DNA of 64,000 nt from NBLH01 sp050296515 (lineage in GTDB: Bacteria; Bacteroidota; Bacteroidia; Bacteroidales; NBLH01): the NCBI GenBank assembly GCA_050296515.1, contig JBNKRJ010000108.1, positions 1-64,000 on the forward strand, given 5' to 3'. Made by a program: the position numbers and the translations under genes. Shown here one piece after another: positions 35,905 through 44,200 of the stretch (position 1 is the first letter of the stretch; every line of letters begins with the position of its first letter). The notes under the pieces were generated by a model that was given only the letters and a program-made list of their open reading frames with translations, searched no databases and was not told the origin of the DNA.

Positions 35905-36057
35905 ATGAAAAATCTAAAAAAATTCAAACAGTTAAGTAAAAAAGAGCAAAAAGAAGTTAAAGGTGGCTATTACGAAGCTCCTGGATGTGGAGATCCTTGT
36001 CCACGTGGGTGGAAATGTAATATGACAACCGGACGTTGTGTTCTAATTAATCAATAA
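35905..36057 (+). CDS. Double-glycine-leader cysteine-rich peptide precursor (50 aa)
   Basis: The frame encodes 50 residues. The leader (1-21) fits the bacteriocin/natural-product GG pattern: L10 (-12), E14 (-8), V18 (-4), G20 and G21 (-2, -1), with only Q15 differing from the usual hydrophobic residue at -7. Cleavage after G21 would release a 29-residue core with cysteines at precursor positions 28, 32, 38 and 45, spacing C-x3-C-x5-C-x6-C, enough for two disulfides. The core also holds two Cys-Pro/Pro-Cys turns and 'CPRGWKC'. It follows the C39-like/VKOR/thioredoxin fusion by 81 bp and is closed by a terminator, so I infer that it is the client of that enzyme. Whether it is a bacteriocin, a signal or something else is unknown. 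No C39 exporter is nearby. Confidence 0.75.
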   Translation: MKNLKKFKQLSKKEQKEVKGGYYEAPGCGDPCPRGWKCNMTTGRCVLINQ

Positions 36058-36137
36058 AGAATTAAATAGCTACAACGCGAAATGAAAAATTGGTATCAAT
36101 TTAAGTAAATATATCAAATTTGATAATTCAGAGATTT

Positions 36138-36160
36138 GGACTGTATCAAAACTACTTTTT
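36138..36160 (+). repeat. Solo copy of the TGTATCAAAAC terminal repeat
   Basis: GGACTGTATCAAAACTACTTTT resembles the left end of the 147-bp inverted-repeat element at 59658-59804 (GGGGCTGTATCAAAACTAG). Only one end is present here. Confidence 0.45.
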
Positions 36161-36201
36161 GTAGTTATACCTCTGGTACAGGTATACAAAAAAACTTTTG
36201 T

Positions 36202-36236
36202 GGTTCAGGTTTAGCTTAAGCTACCTGAACCTTTTA
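36202..36236 (+). terminator. Terminator of the VKOR-fusion/GG-peptide unit
   Basis: GGTTCAGGT pairs with ACCTGAACC (9 bp), around a self-complementary TAGCTTAAGCTA, followed by TTTT. It lies 145 bp after the GG-peptide stop codon and 91 bp before the convergent gene ends. Confidence 0.75.
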
Positions 36237-36326
36237 TGGTAGCAAATTGTGTCTGCTATAATTGCGTAGCCTCCAAAGTAGAAGTTTTGCTTAAAAGAAT
36301 ATATCCTGGTAAGTAGTAACAGCCTC

Positions 36327-36977
36327 CTATTGCCCCTTAATATTAATATGCACCAACTCATTATTCCCATCAACAAAGGTTTTATACCTTTCAGGATAAT
36401 ATGCACCTTCACTATTTTTAATCCAGGCAATTAATTCAATAGTAAAAAATTCGCTATGTTGGTTGCCAACCATTGAAACCACAAAAACAGTATCAGTTCT
36501 TGGTTCTGTTTCGGCATTGGCATATTCAAAGAATTTATCGGGCAATGGTGGTAATTTCGAAAAATCGTATCGATTGTTGTTACCACTATTTGCAAATTGA
36601 TTGTTTTGTAATTTGTAACTCAGGTCAGATGAGCTTTGGTCTCCCAGTTTAAATAACAGGTAGGCAATGGAGCCTTCTGTTGCTGTATTGGTTTCATTAA
36701 AAAAAGTGGTCTTTTCCTTTTCTTTATCCTTATTGGTCTCAAAATAGATGTTTAAGAAACGTTTATTGCCTTTTAAAACACCATCAAACTGAAAATGAAA
36801 ATACTCTGTTTCATTTTGGGTTAAAGTCCCGGCAAATTTCCCTTTGTACAAAGTTTCAAGGTTTTCATTTTTGTAAAACTCGTTTTTTATCGATTTATCT
36901 TGCATGGTGTTTTGTGCTTTAGTTATCCCCTGAAAAGCTAATGCCAATATTATTGAAGCAATTGTTAATTTAACCAT
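36327..36977 (-). CDS. Secreted protein of unknown function
   Basis: The signal peptide covers about residues 1-21 ('SIILALAFQGITKAQ'). The 195-residue mature part has two segments: a beta-rich half containing 'GKFAGTLTQNETEYFHFQFDGVLKGNKRFLNIYFE' and a C-terminal half with 'DTVFVVSMVGNQHSEFFTIELIAWIKNSEGAYYPERYKTF'. I recognise no family. It converges with the VKOR/GG-peptide unit and may be co-transcribed with the small membrane-protein frame just upstream (37015-37179). Since it is the first gene after that unit, an involvement is possible but not supported by sequence. Confidence 0.6.
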   Translation of the reverse strand: MVKLTIASIILALAFQGITKAQNTMQDKSIKNEFYKNENLETLYKGKFAGTLTQNETEYFHFQFDGVLKGNKRFLNIYFETNKDKEKEKTTFFNETNTATEGSIAYLLFKLGDQSSSDLSYKLQNNQFANSGNNNRYDFSKLPPLPDKFFEYANAETEPRTDTVFVVSMVGNQHSEFFTIELIAWIKNSEGAYYPERYKTFVDGNNELVHINIKGQ

Positions 36978-37014
36978 TTTAAAATATTTGTAGGTGCAGG
37001 TTCGATAAACAAAA

Positions 37015-37179
37015 CTATTTAACCGGTCCTTTTGTTAGTAACAAATAAATAAACTGAATGAATAAAAATATTGCGTAAAAAACAGCTGCAATCAATTGAA
37101 TGGCTGCAGTTACAATGTCAGCAATAGCAATCAGTATATGTTTAAAAACGCCTTGTTGTACCCCTGTTAACCGTAGCAT
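37015..37179 (-). CDS. Possible 54-residue single- or two-helix membrane peptide
   Basis: The frame starts with ATG and encodes 54 residues. Most of it (about 13-49) is strongly hydrophobic, with 'FKHILIAIADIVTAAIQLIAAVFYAIFLFI' as the central part interrupted only by one Asp, and the end is positively charged ('LTKGPVK'). It lies 37 bp upstream of the secreted-protein gene on the same strand. Strand, codon pattern and hydrophobic character suggest a real gene. There is no homology I can name and no clear ribosome binding site, so this is tentative. Small hydrophobic proteins of this type can be toxins, immunity proteins or membrane subunits. Confidence 0.45.
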   Translation of the reverse strand: MLRLTGVQQGVFKHILIAIADIVTAAIQLIAAVFYAIFLFIQFIYLLLTKGPVK

Positions 37180-37205
37180 CTGATTAAAAGAACGGCAGTG
37201 TTAGG

Positions 37206-37332
37206 CGTTGCGTCATCGCAACGTTTAATCTAAACCAAGGCATCTTGCCTGTATGTACCCCCCCGGATGGTGCGAGCATGTAGTTCCGCCGCTGGTGCGA
37301 GATTTCCCCTGCTGGCGCGAGATTTTATCTCG
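37206..37332. repeat. REP-like palindrome cluster
   Basis: CGTTGCG-TCAT-CGCAACG forms a hairpin at 37206-37223, AGGCA-TCT-TGCCT at 37238-37250, and CGAGAT-TTT-ATCTCG at 37318-37332. GCTGGYGCGAGATTT is repeated at 37291 and 37311, and a weaker copy starts near 37266. Local G+C is higher than in the flanks. The pattern fits a dispersed palindromic repeat family. Confidence 0.6.
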
Positions 37333-37660
37333 TGTTCCATCGTAAAACATATAAAGAGCTTGGTGTTATGCCAGGCTTTTACATTTGTATTCAGACAGAA
37401 TAGGGTTGTTAAATTGTAGTTTTTACTAAATTTAATCAACCTTGGGAAATGAGATATTGATGGCTTAGTTGGACTTTTAAAGCGGTTACTAAGGATTGAG
37501 AAAGAAACCTGTCAAGTTTGAAGGCAGGTGGTATTGTAAGCGCGGAAGTAATTATTCCAATTCCTAAAAGTGACTTTTTTGAGCTTTTCTTGTATTGTTT
37601 GTTTTTAGTTGAAACTAATAAGTCTTAATTCTCAAAAAAGCTTGTTAAAAAAGATCGCGA

Positions 37661-37753
37661 CTATATAGCGGTAAGGATCTTATCTATATAGCGGTCGGGA
37701 TCATGATCGTGTAGCGGTCGGGATCATGTCTATGTAGCGAGAAGGATCTTGAT
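37661..37753. repeat. Four tandem 22-24-bp repeats
   Basis: Units begin at 37661, 37684, 37708 and 37730 and share CTATATAGCGG followed by TCGGGATCATG or a close variant. They are direct, near-contiguous copies. There is no spacer-repeat structure as in CRISPR. They lie about 105 bp before the start codon of the membrane protein at 37859. Confidence 0.75.
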
Positions 37754-37858
37754 TTTCTAAACTAGGGTCAAGTTAATTTTTGCTTTGGGAAAAAGGTAGT
37801 TGTACTTTCAAAAAGAATTATTACTTTAAACATCTAAAAAAAACTTAATAGACTAACT

Positions 37859-38245
37859 ATGCTTTTACTTACCAAACTTGGAAGCCTGGATTATCTGGGT
37901 ATAATTTTATTGATTGTAGTGGCAGCAATCATAGTTGTTGACATTATTCTTTACACAAACAGTACTGATAATGATACCATTAGCCATATCATCAAAACCT
38001 GGGTGAATGGAAGGGCCTTCTTTCTTATCTTTTTATGGGGCGCACTGGCCGGGAGGTTTTTCCTAAGCAAAACAGACAATGATGTTCCACAAGATATTAG
38101 CGGGGCAGTTATTGTTTTAGGAATTGCAATTGTGTTGTTTGTAGTTGGGAAATCATTAAAAAAATTACCAATAAGCCTGTTGCCAAAAGTTCTGCTATTC
38201 ACAGGCGGATGCGCCATCGGGCATTTTTTCTGGTCATTAAGCTAA
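37859..38245 (+). CDS. Small four-helix membrane protein (paralogue of next gene)
   Basis: The 128-residue protein has about four hydrophobic helices and few charged residues. The segment 'FFLIFLWGALAGRFFLSKT' matches 'FVFSFLWGVLASHMFFTRE' in the gene 63 bp downstream, so they are diverged tandem copies. It starts with ATG and follows the tandem-repeat array. No family or function is recognised. The compact, hydrophobic make-up suggests an inner-membrane protein. Confidence 0.65.
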   Translation: MLLLTKLGSLDYLGIILLIVVAAIIVVDIILYTNSTDNDTISHIIKTWVNGRAFFLIFLWGALAGRFFLSKTDNDVPQDISGAVIVLGIAIVLFVVGKSLKKLPISLLPKVLLFTGGCAIGHFFWSLS

Positions 38246-38308
38246 AACAAAACAGAACCCTGAAGCCAAAGGGTAATCCTATATCTCAACCTTAATCTCA
38301 ATCTTTTT

Positions 38309-38758
38309 ATGAAAGCCATTAAAACAATAGCAATAATTGCAAAAACTCTTCAGGAAAGCAAAAGTATTAACAAAGTAATAAGGTTTACGCAAATTTTTGT
38401 AATTGCAATTACGCTGGTACTGGTTTTTCTCGATGTGTTTTTATATTCCTCTGGCGAAACCACTATTAGCCAGTACTTTAATGAACTTGCCTATGGCAAT
38501 TGGTTTGTTTTTAGCTTTTTATGGGGCGTATTGGCTTCACATATGTTTTTTACACGGGAATCAAGAGCTATTAACAGCGAATTGGTAGCAATCATTACCA
38601 TTGTAGTTCTTTCTGTTCTGATTTATTTTTCACACTATTTTATTAATGGAGATTCATTGATCACCCAATTGGTATTTTTAACTTTGGGAGCTATTGCGGG
38701 GTATTTAATATGGCCGCAAACTTTTGATAAGAGAGGGAAAGTAGAAAGTAATAAGTGA
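38309..38758 (+). CDS. Small four-helix membrane protein (paralogue of previous gene)
   Basis: The 149-residue protein has a short cytoplasmic N-terminus ('MKAIKTIAIIAKTLQESKSINKVIRF'-like opening) and about four transmembrane helices. It shares the 'FLWG(A/V)LA' helix and a preceding 'NGRAFF/YGNWFV' element with its upstream neighbour. The two genes are 63 bp apart on one strand and are probably co-transcribed. I recognise no family, so the role is unknown. Confidence 0.65.
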   Translation: MKAIKTIAIIAKTLQESKSINKVIRFTQIFVIAITLVLVFLDVFLYSSGETTISQYFNELAYGNWFVFSFLWGVLASHMFFTRESRAINSELVAIITIVVLSVLIYFSHYFINGDSLITQLVFLTLGAIAGYLIWPQTFDKRGKVESNK

Positions 38759-39168
38759 AGAGGTGGAACATTAATACAATTATGCTGTATTTTGCACCTT
38801 AGTGAGCAACCGTTCTAAAAATGTTTACCTTCCTGAGCGAAGCTAGTAAAAGTAATTTGCGGTTGGAATAAACTTCTGTAGAATCAAAAAATTAAAGTTC
38901 AGTATCAATCGTATCTTCAATCTTTTTTCTTGTTGCTGATTGCAGGTTTGCGATATGGTGATAGCAGACTTTAGATTGAGAACTGCAAACTGATTGCTGC
39001 ACACTAAAAACCAAAATCTCAACCTGAACCTTTTATCTTGTTGTTGGCTATTGGCTTTTCAATCTTAATTCGTAACAATTATTTAAATTAATACCTCTGA
39101 ATGACCTCTTTTGGCTTATTTCTTGTTTAGATTTTTGTTCACAATGCATAACTTTAATTTTATCACTT
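38759..39168. other. 410-bp gap before the gamma-glutamylcyclotransferase-like gene
   Basis: No gene is supported. AATTTGCGGTTGGAATAAAC near 38857 resembles AATTTGCGGCTGGAGTTAAC near 27683, which shows a dispersed intergenic repeat. The remainder shows nothing firm. Confidence 0.4.
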
Positions 39169-39690
39169 ATGAACAACAATTTAACGACCCCCAATATCCG
39201 AATTTTTGTTTTTGGGACCCTCAGAAAAGGAGGGAGGCTTGATTTTTACATGGAAGGCTCACAGTTTCATGGTATGTATTACACCAAAGGTCAACTGATG
39301 AAATCAGAAATGGGAAGCGCATACATTGAATTTAAATACGATGATGCTTACACCATTGGCGAGCTATATACCGTTAATTTCTATTGTCTGCAACGAATCA
39401 ATCACCTTGAGAGTGTTTCTGGTGAGTTCCCAACTGGTTATGATATTGATCTGTTGCCTGTTTGGCCTTATAATTCGAAAGAATCGATTGATTTTGACCA
39501 AAGCAAAAAAGAATTGGCTCTGTTTTATCGTAGACGAAGCGAACCTGTGAAAATTCATTCGGGTGATTGGATTAACCGTACAACCCCAATCCGCGAAATT
39601 GAAAAGTACCTGGTTGGTGAGCGTGCTAAAGTAGTTTCGGAAAACAATATACTAGAACATATAATTGACTATTTAAATTTTCGTAAATAA
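39169..39690 (+). CDS. Gamma-glutamylcyclotransferase (GGCT/AIG2)-like protein
   Basis: The protein of 173 residues has the substrate-binding loop of this fold early on ('IFVFGTLRKGGRLDFYM', about 11-27), a following 'GMYYTKGQLM' strand, and the segment 'RINHLESVSGE' in which the Glu is at the place of the catalytic Glu of GGCT. 'DAYTIGELYTV' and 'ALFYRR' are also typical. GGCT-fold enzymes release 5-oxoproline from gamma-glutamyl compounds, but many relatives have other amide substrates. No pathway genes are adjacent. It is followed by an inverted-repeat terminator and the NRAMP-like gene. Confidence 0.75.
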   Translation: MNNNLTTPNIRIFVFGTLRKGGRLDFYMEGSQFHGMYYTKGQLMKSEMGSAYIEFKYDDAYTIGELYTVNFYCLQRINHLESVSGEFPTGYDIDLLPVWPYNSKESIDFDQSKKELALFYRRRSEPVKIHSGDWINRTTPIREIEKYLVGERAKVVSENNILEHIIDYLNFRK

Positions 39691-39709
39691 TTAGTGTTGA
39701 GCTGTATTT

Positions 39710-39786
39710 ACCTGTCAGGTTTCTTCGTTAAAAGCATTACAAACAACAGCTGGTATAGTATGAGTGCAAACCTGACAGGTTTTTTA
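39710..39786 (+). terminator. Terminator-like inverted repeat with ACCTGTCAGGT arms
   Basis: ACCTGTCAGGTTT (39710-39722) is the exact reverse complement of AAACCTGACAGGT (39768-39780), and six T follow. Each arm is itself nearly palindromic. It separates the GGCT-like gene from the NRAMP-like gene and could be a dispersed repeat as well as a terminator. Confidence 0.6.
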
Positions 39787-39820
39787 TGAGTCTTTCAATG
39801 CTGACTTGCATTATTTATAA

Positions 39821-41206
39821 ATGAGTCGCTTTAAATCCAGATTATTAAACATATTATTTTGGTCGGTTGTATCAGCTGCTTTTATAGGACCAGGAACGGT
39901 TACTACTGCAACTAAAGCCGGAGCAAATTTCCAGTTTGATTTATTGTGGGCATTGGTTTTTTCAACCTTTGCATGTTTACTATTGCAGGAAGCCAGCGCA
40001 AGAATCACAATTAATTCCGGGTTAAATCTGGGGCAGGCCATTGCTAAACAATTCGAAGGTCGCTCAACCAGAATGTTAGCTTTAATGCTGGTAATTGGTG
40101 CAATTGTTTTAGGCTCAGCAGCATATGAAACAGGTAATATATTGGGTTCAATTGCAGGCCTTTCATTAATCTTTGACGTTTCTGAAGATGTTATGGTCAT
40201 AGGAATTGGAATTCTTGCTTTTTTGGCACTTAGTCTCAAATCAATTCCTTTGATAGCACGAATAATGGGTGGGATTGTTTTTTTAATGGGATTGGCTTTT
40301 TTTACAACAGCCATCCAACTGGGGCCATCAATTCCAGCCATAATAAAAGGAAGCGTTATTCCATCAATTCCTAATACCGAAGGAGCGGGCTTATTGATTC
40401 TTGGCTTAATAGGAACTACTGTTGTTCCTTACGATTTATTTTTAGGCTCAGGAGTCCTTGATAAAAAGCAAGCCATTGGCGAAATGCGGTTTGGATTATC
40501 TGTGGCGGTTATCCTGGGAGGAATTATTTCCATGGCAATTATGACTGTAGGAACTGTTATAACCACAGAATTTAAAGATTATTCGGTATTATCACAAGCA
40601 TTAACTTATAATATTGGCCCTTATGCAGTATATGTATTTGGTTTTGGAATGTTTGCTGCTGGATTTTCATCAGCAATCACAGCGCCTTTAGCCTCAGCTA
40701 TTACTGCACGGAGCCTTTTTGATACGAAATCTAATCCAAAATGGAAAACAAAGGGTTTATATTTCAGGTTGATCTATTTAGGAGTCTTATTAGTTGGTTT
40801 AATTTTTGGGTTGGCTGATGTAAAACCAATTCCGGCAATTATTCTTGCGCAGGCATTGAATGGATTGATATTACCGTTTGTAAGTATCTTTTTAATATAT
40901 GTAATAAACGATCCCCTTTTAATGGGGGAAAACAATACCAACAAATGGTATTCAAATGTTTTGATGGCGTTAGTAATTTGGGTAACTTTAATTATTGGAA
41001 CAATTAATATCATACGAGCTATTAGAAAAGCTACTGGAAATCAGGATTTACTGGGAGATGATGTGGTGGTAGTTATAGCAATTATTAGTTTTGTTATAAG
41101 TGGCGGCATCCTTCTTGCTATAAGAAAATTTAAGAAGCAAAGAATAAGATTAATTATACAGGAGGATGACTTCTTCGATTTAAAAATAAATGAGTATATT
41201 AACTAA
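39821..41206 (+). CDS. NRAMP-family transporter with altered metal-site motifs
   Basis: About eleven transmembrane helices cover 461 residues, with the NRAMP architecture. The TM1 motif, usually DPGN, is G23-P-G-T26, and the TM6 motif, usually MPH(N), is V202-P-Y-D205. The Met and the acidic residue that bind Mn/Fe in classical NRAMP proteins are thus replaced. Related branches of this family transport magnesium or show altered selectivity, so an ion other than Mn2+/Fe2+ or a weaker specificity is likely; substrate identity is inference. The start is ATG at 39821. It is followed by the transporter fusion gene 49 bp downstream, perhaps in the same unit. Confidence 0.82.
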   Translation: MSRFKSRLLNILFWSVVSAAFIGPGTVTTATKAGANFQFDLLWALVFSTFACLLLQEASARITINSGLNLGQAIAKQFEGRSTRMLALMLVIGAIVLGSAAYETGNILGSIAGLSLIFDVSEDVMVIGIGILAFLALSLKSIPLIARIMGGIVFLMGLAFFTTAIQLGPSIPAIIKGSVIPSIPNTEGAGLLILGLIGTTVVPYDLFLGSGVLDKKQAIGEMRFGLSVAVILGGIISMAIMTVGTVITTEFKDYSVLSQALTYNIGPYAVYVFGFGMFAAGFSSAITAPLASAITARSLFDTKSNPKWKTKGLYFRLIYLGVLLVGLIFGLADVKPIPAIILAQALNGLILPFVSIFLIYVINDPLLMGENNTNKWYSNVLMALVIWVTLIIGTINIIRAIRKATGNQDLLGDDVVVVIAIISFVISGGILLAIRKFKKQRIRLIIQEDDFFDLKINEYIN

Positions 41207-41255
41207 TTCTTTATATTTTTACGCATTTTTGAATTAACTGAGAGTTGTAGATTAT

Positions 41256-44200
41256 ATGGGCATAAGCGGATTTTTCATAAAATCATTTGGATTAAAACAG
41301 GAAGAAGGGGTGAAGTTTACCCTCTTATTTTTCCATTCTTTCTTTTTAGGTCTGTTTATAGCCTTTTATTTTGGTCCTGCCAACGCCGAGTTTCTTCAGT
41401 ATCACAGTGAACGTTTACCAATTGCTTATATTATTTCTGGTGCCGCAGGCTATTTAATCTCATTTATATATTCCGCACTGCAAAAAAAAGTAAACAATAA
41501 GAGCTTGTTTATGGGGGCGGTGATTTTTATGTTTGTGGTTACTCTCGCATCAAGAATTGCACAGCCTTTTGTTGACCCAAAAATTTTAAGCTTTTTTGTG
41601 TTTGTTTGGGCGTGGCCATTTATCTCACTGGTAGGAATTGTTTCAGGAGGTTTAGCATTACAGTTTTTAAATCTTATACAGGTAAAAAGGCTGTACGGGT
41701 TAATGAATATGGGTAGCGTGATTGCTTCAATATTAGGTTATTTAACTACTCCTGTATTATTAACTTTTATCGGACACTCTTACGACCTGTTTTTTGTTGG
41801 TGATGCCGGATTAATTGCTGCTGTTTTTATCTTGATTATGTTATATAAAACGCTTGTTGGAACTTCACAGAAAGATGTAGTTAAACAAGCATCTAAAACA
41901 AATACAAAGTTCTCAGAGCTAATTAAGGATAAGTACTTTGTTCTGATATTTGCCTCTGCAACACTTTCAATGATAGCTATTTATGTGGTTGACTTTGGAT
42001 TTTTATCAAGTGCAAAAGAGTTTTTTAGCGATTCGGTGCTTACTTATATTTCATTTGTATATGGGGGTTTAAAAATTGGCGAATTACTAATTTCTTATTT
42101 CTCCAGCCGACTTTTAAGTAAGTACGGGGTTAAATTAGGACTAACAATATTACCACTTTCTATCACTCTGATTGTATTAATCTCATCTGTAGTAGGGTTA
42201 ACAGTTGGTGTTTCCACAATATTATTCCTTGCTTTAATGACTTTGAACAAGTCAATGGAACGTATACTACGTCGTGGGTTGGATGATCCTGCTTTCAATA
42301 TTTTATACCAGCCACTTCCTGCCAGTCAAAAAATGGTGGTTCAAACCAAAGTTGGAATGGTAATGCAGGGGGCTATTGCATTCGGTGGAGGCTTTTTATT
42401 ATTGTTAAACCTTGCGTTAAAAGGGGCGGATGGTTATCACCTTGAATGGTATCCTCTACTGATATTGCCAATATTATTTGTATGGGTGTTCATTGCCAGA
42501 CGTTTATACCTGGCATATAAAGGACAACTTCGACAGATTCTTATTGATATTGGCAGAAAGAAAAAAAGAGATTCTTCAAGGTATTCATATGGTAGCGAAT
42601 TTTTGACCAAGAAGTTCAAAATGTTCAATGAGAATGTGGTAGAAATGAGTGTTAGTTTACTCTCTGAGACTAATCCCAGGGTAATGGAGCCCTATGCTTC
42701 TTCGCTGTTGAATATGCGCAATAGCAGTATCAAAATAGCTATTTTAAGTAAAATTGATGCTTCGTGGCGTACAAGGATATTGGATACGGTTAAAAAAATC
42801 TATATTTCTGATAAATCGGAGCACATCAGGCAGCTTGCCTTAAAGGTCAAAAACATATTGGATTATAATGTTGTTCCGAAAGAGATTGACGACAAGGAAC
42901 TTACAAGATTAAAGAAATCAAAAACCTTTGAGGATAAACTTTTCCTGGAAAAACTATTGATTAAAGGAGTCATTCCATTTGATGAAAAGCTGGTTCTAAA
43001 TCTGTTAAATGATGATGATAAAACAATTAAAACAGCAGCAATCAATTTGGCTAGTAAAAGCAAATCAAATTTATTGATTGATAAGTTAGTAGAATATTTA
43101 CATTCAGATGAATATTATCACATCTGTGGTGAAGCACTGCTTGAAACCGGAGATAAAGTATTAGGAAATTTAGAGAACTTTTTTAAGAAAGGTGCCAATC
43201 CTAAAATTCTTCTTCGCCTTATTGAGATACTTGCAAAAATTGGATCTTCGAGAGCAAAATCAATTCTGGTTAATCATATTAATTATCCAAATAGAAAAGT
43301 TCAGCACGAAATTATTTCAGCACTGTATTTTTGTAAGTTCCAGGCTGATAATAAAGAGTTGCCTATAATAAAAGAAAAATTGGAAGCTGTTATTGGTAAT
43401 ATTCTTTGGATTTATGCTTGTATATTAGATATTGAAACAGAGCGAAATACACTAAAGTTGATGCAGGCAGTTGATATGGAGCGCGAGCTTAATTTTGAGT
43501 TGCTGTTTAAATTGCTCAGTTTTATGTACGAGCCAAGGATTATCAATTTGATTCGAAAAAACATTATTGGTAAGAATACAATTTTTGCCATTGAGATTGT
43601 TGATAATTTCATTAATCAGGAAATTAAGCAATTGATTATTCCGTTGTTTGACGACATTTCTGTGAGCCAGAAAATCAGGAAGTTAAGCTATTTATACCCA
43701 CAGAAGAAAAAGAATTTCTACAGCCGGTTAAACGAAATAATTACCCAGGATTTTGATAAAGTTGGGCCCTGGACAATTTCGAAAGCGATAGAGTTAATCG
43801 GAAAAATTCATAGTAAAAAAAGAGCCTCCCAGGAAGAAGAAGATAAATCGAGAAGCTACGATGATATTGAAATATGGACAAAAGAAAAAGTAGAGAAGCA
43901 GCTTTATAGAATCCGGCGTAGTGAAATGCCCGATGAGGTGTTTGTTTGTTTATTTCATTCTGATGAGCTTGTTTATTCAACTGCAGCCCGTGTAATTTAT
44001 GAAGAAAATCCAATTAAGTGTAGTGATTACCTGGAGAGGATGTCGGAAAAGAAAAAGGAACTGCTGGAGGACTTATCGAGAAATGGTAACATGCTGGCTG
44101 ATAGAATTAAAGTGCTGAAAAAACACCCTCTTTTCTTTAGGGTACCAGAAAATTATTTAGCTGAATTAGCCAAGCTGATTAGAATTGTAACATTAGAGGC

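Larger units (their letters stand above)
37180..37858. other. 679-bp gene-free segment rich in repeats
   Basis: No gene is supported here. It holds a REP-like cluster (about 37206-37332), a 10-bp inverted repeat CTTTTTTGAG/CTCAAAAAAG (37574-37583 and 37631-37640), and four tandem 22-24-bp repeats (37661-37753). The upstream part of the membrane-protein gene at 37859 must use a promoter after the tandem array. Confidence 0.7.

Noticed and set aside
36221..36430. 69-codon minus-strand frame overlapping the secreted-protein gene end
   Set aside because: It overlaps the terminator and the real gene in another frame; no signal of its own.
37230..37439. 69-codon minus-strand frame
   Set aside because: It is the translation of the REP-like palindromes and has no coding character.
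37661..37753. Tandem repeats as CRISPR array
   Set aside because: Units are directly adjacent with no unique spacers and no cas genes are near.
39811..40341. 176-codon minus-strand frame opposite the NRAMP-like gene
   Set aside because: Antisense shadow of a clear membrane protein.
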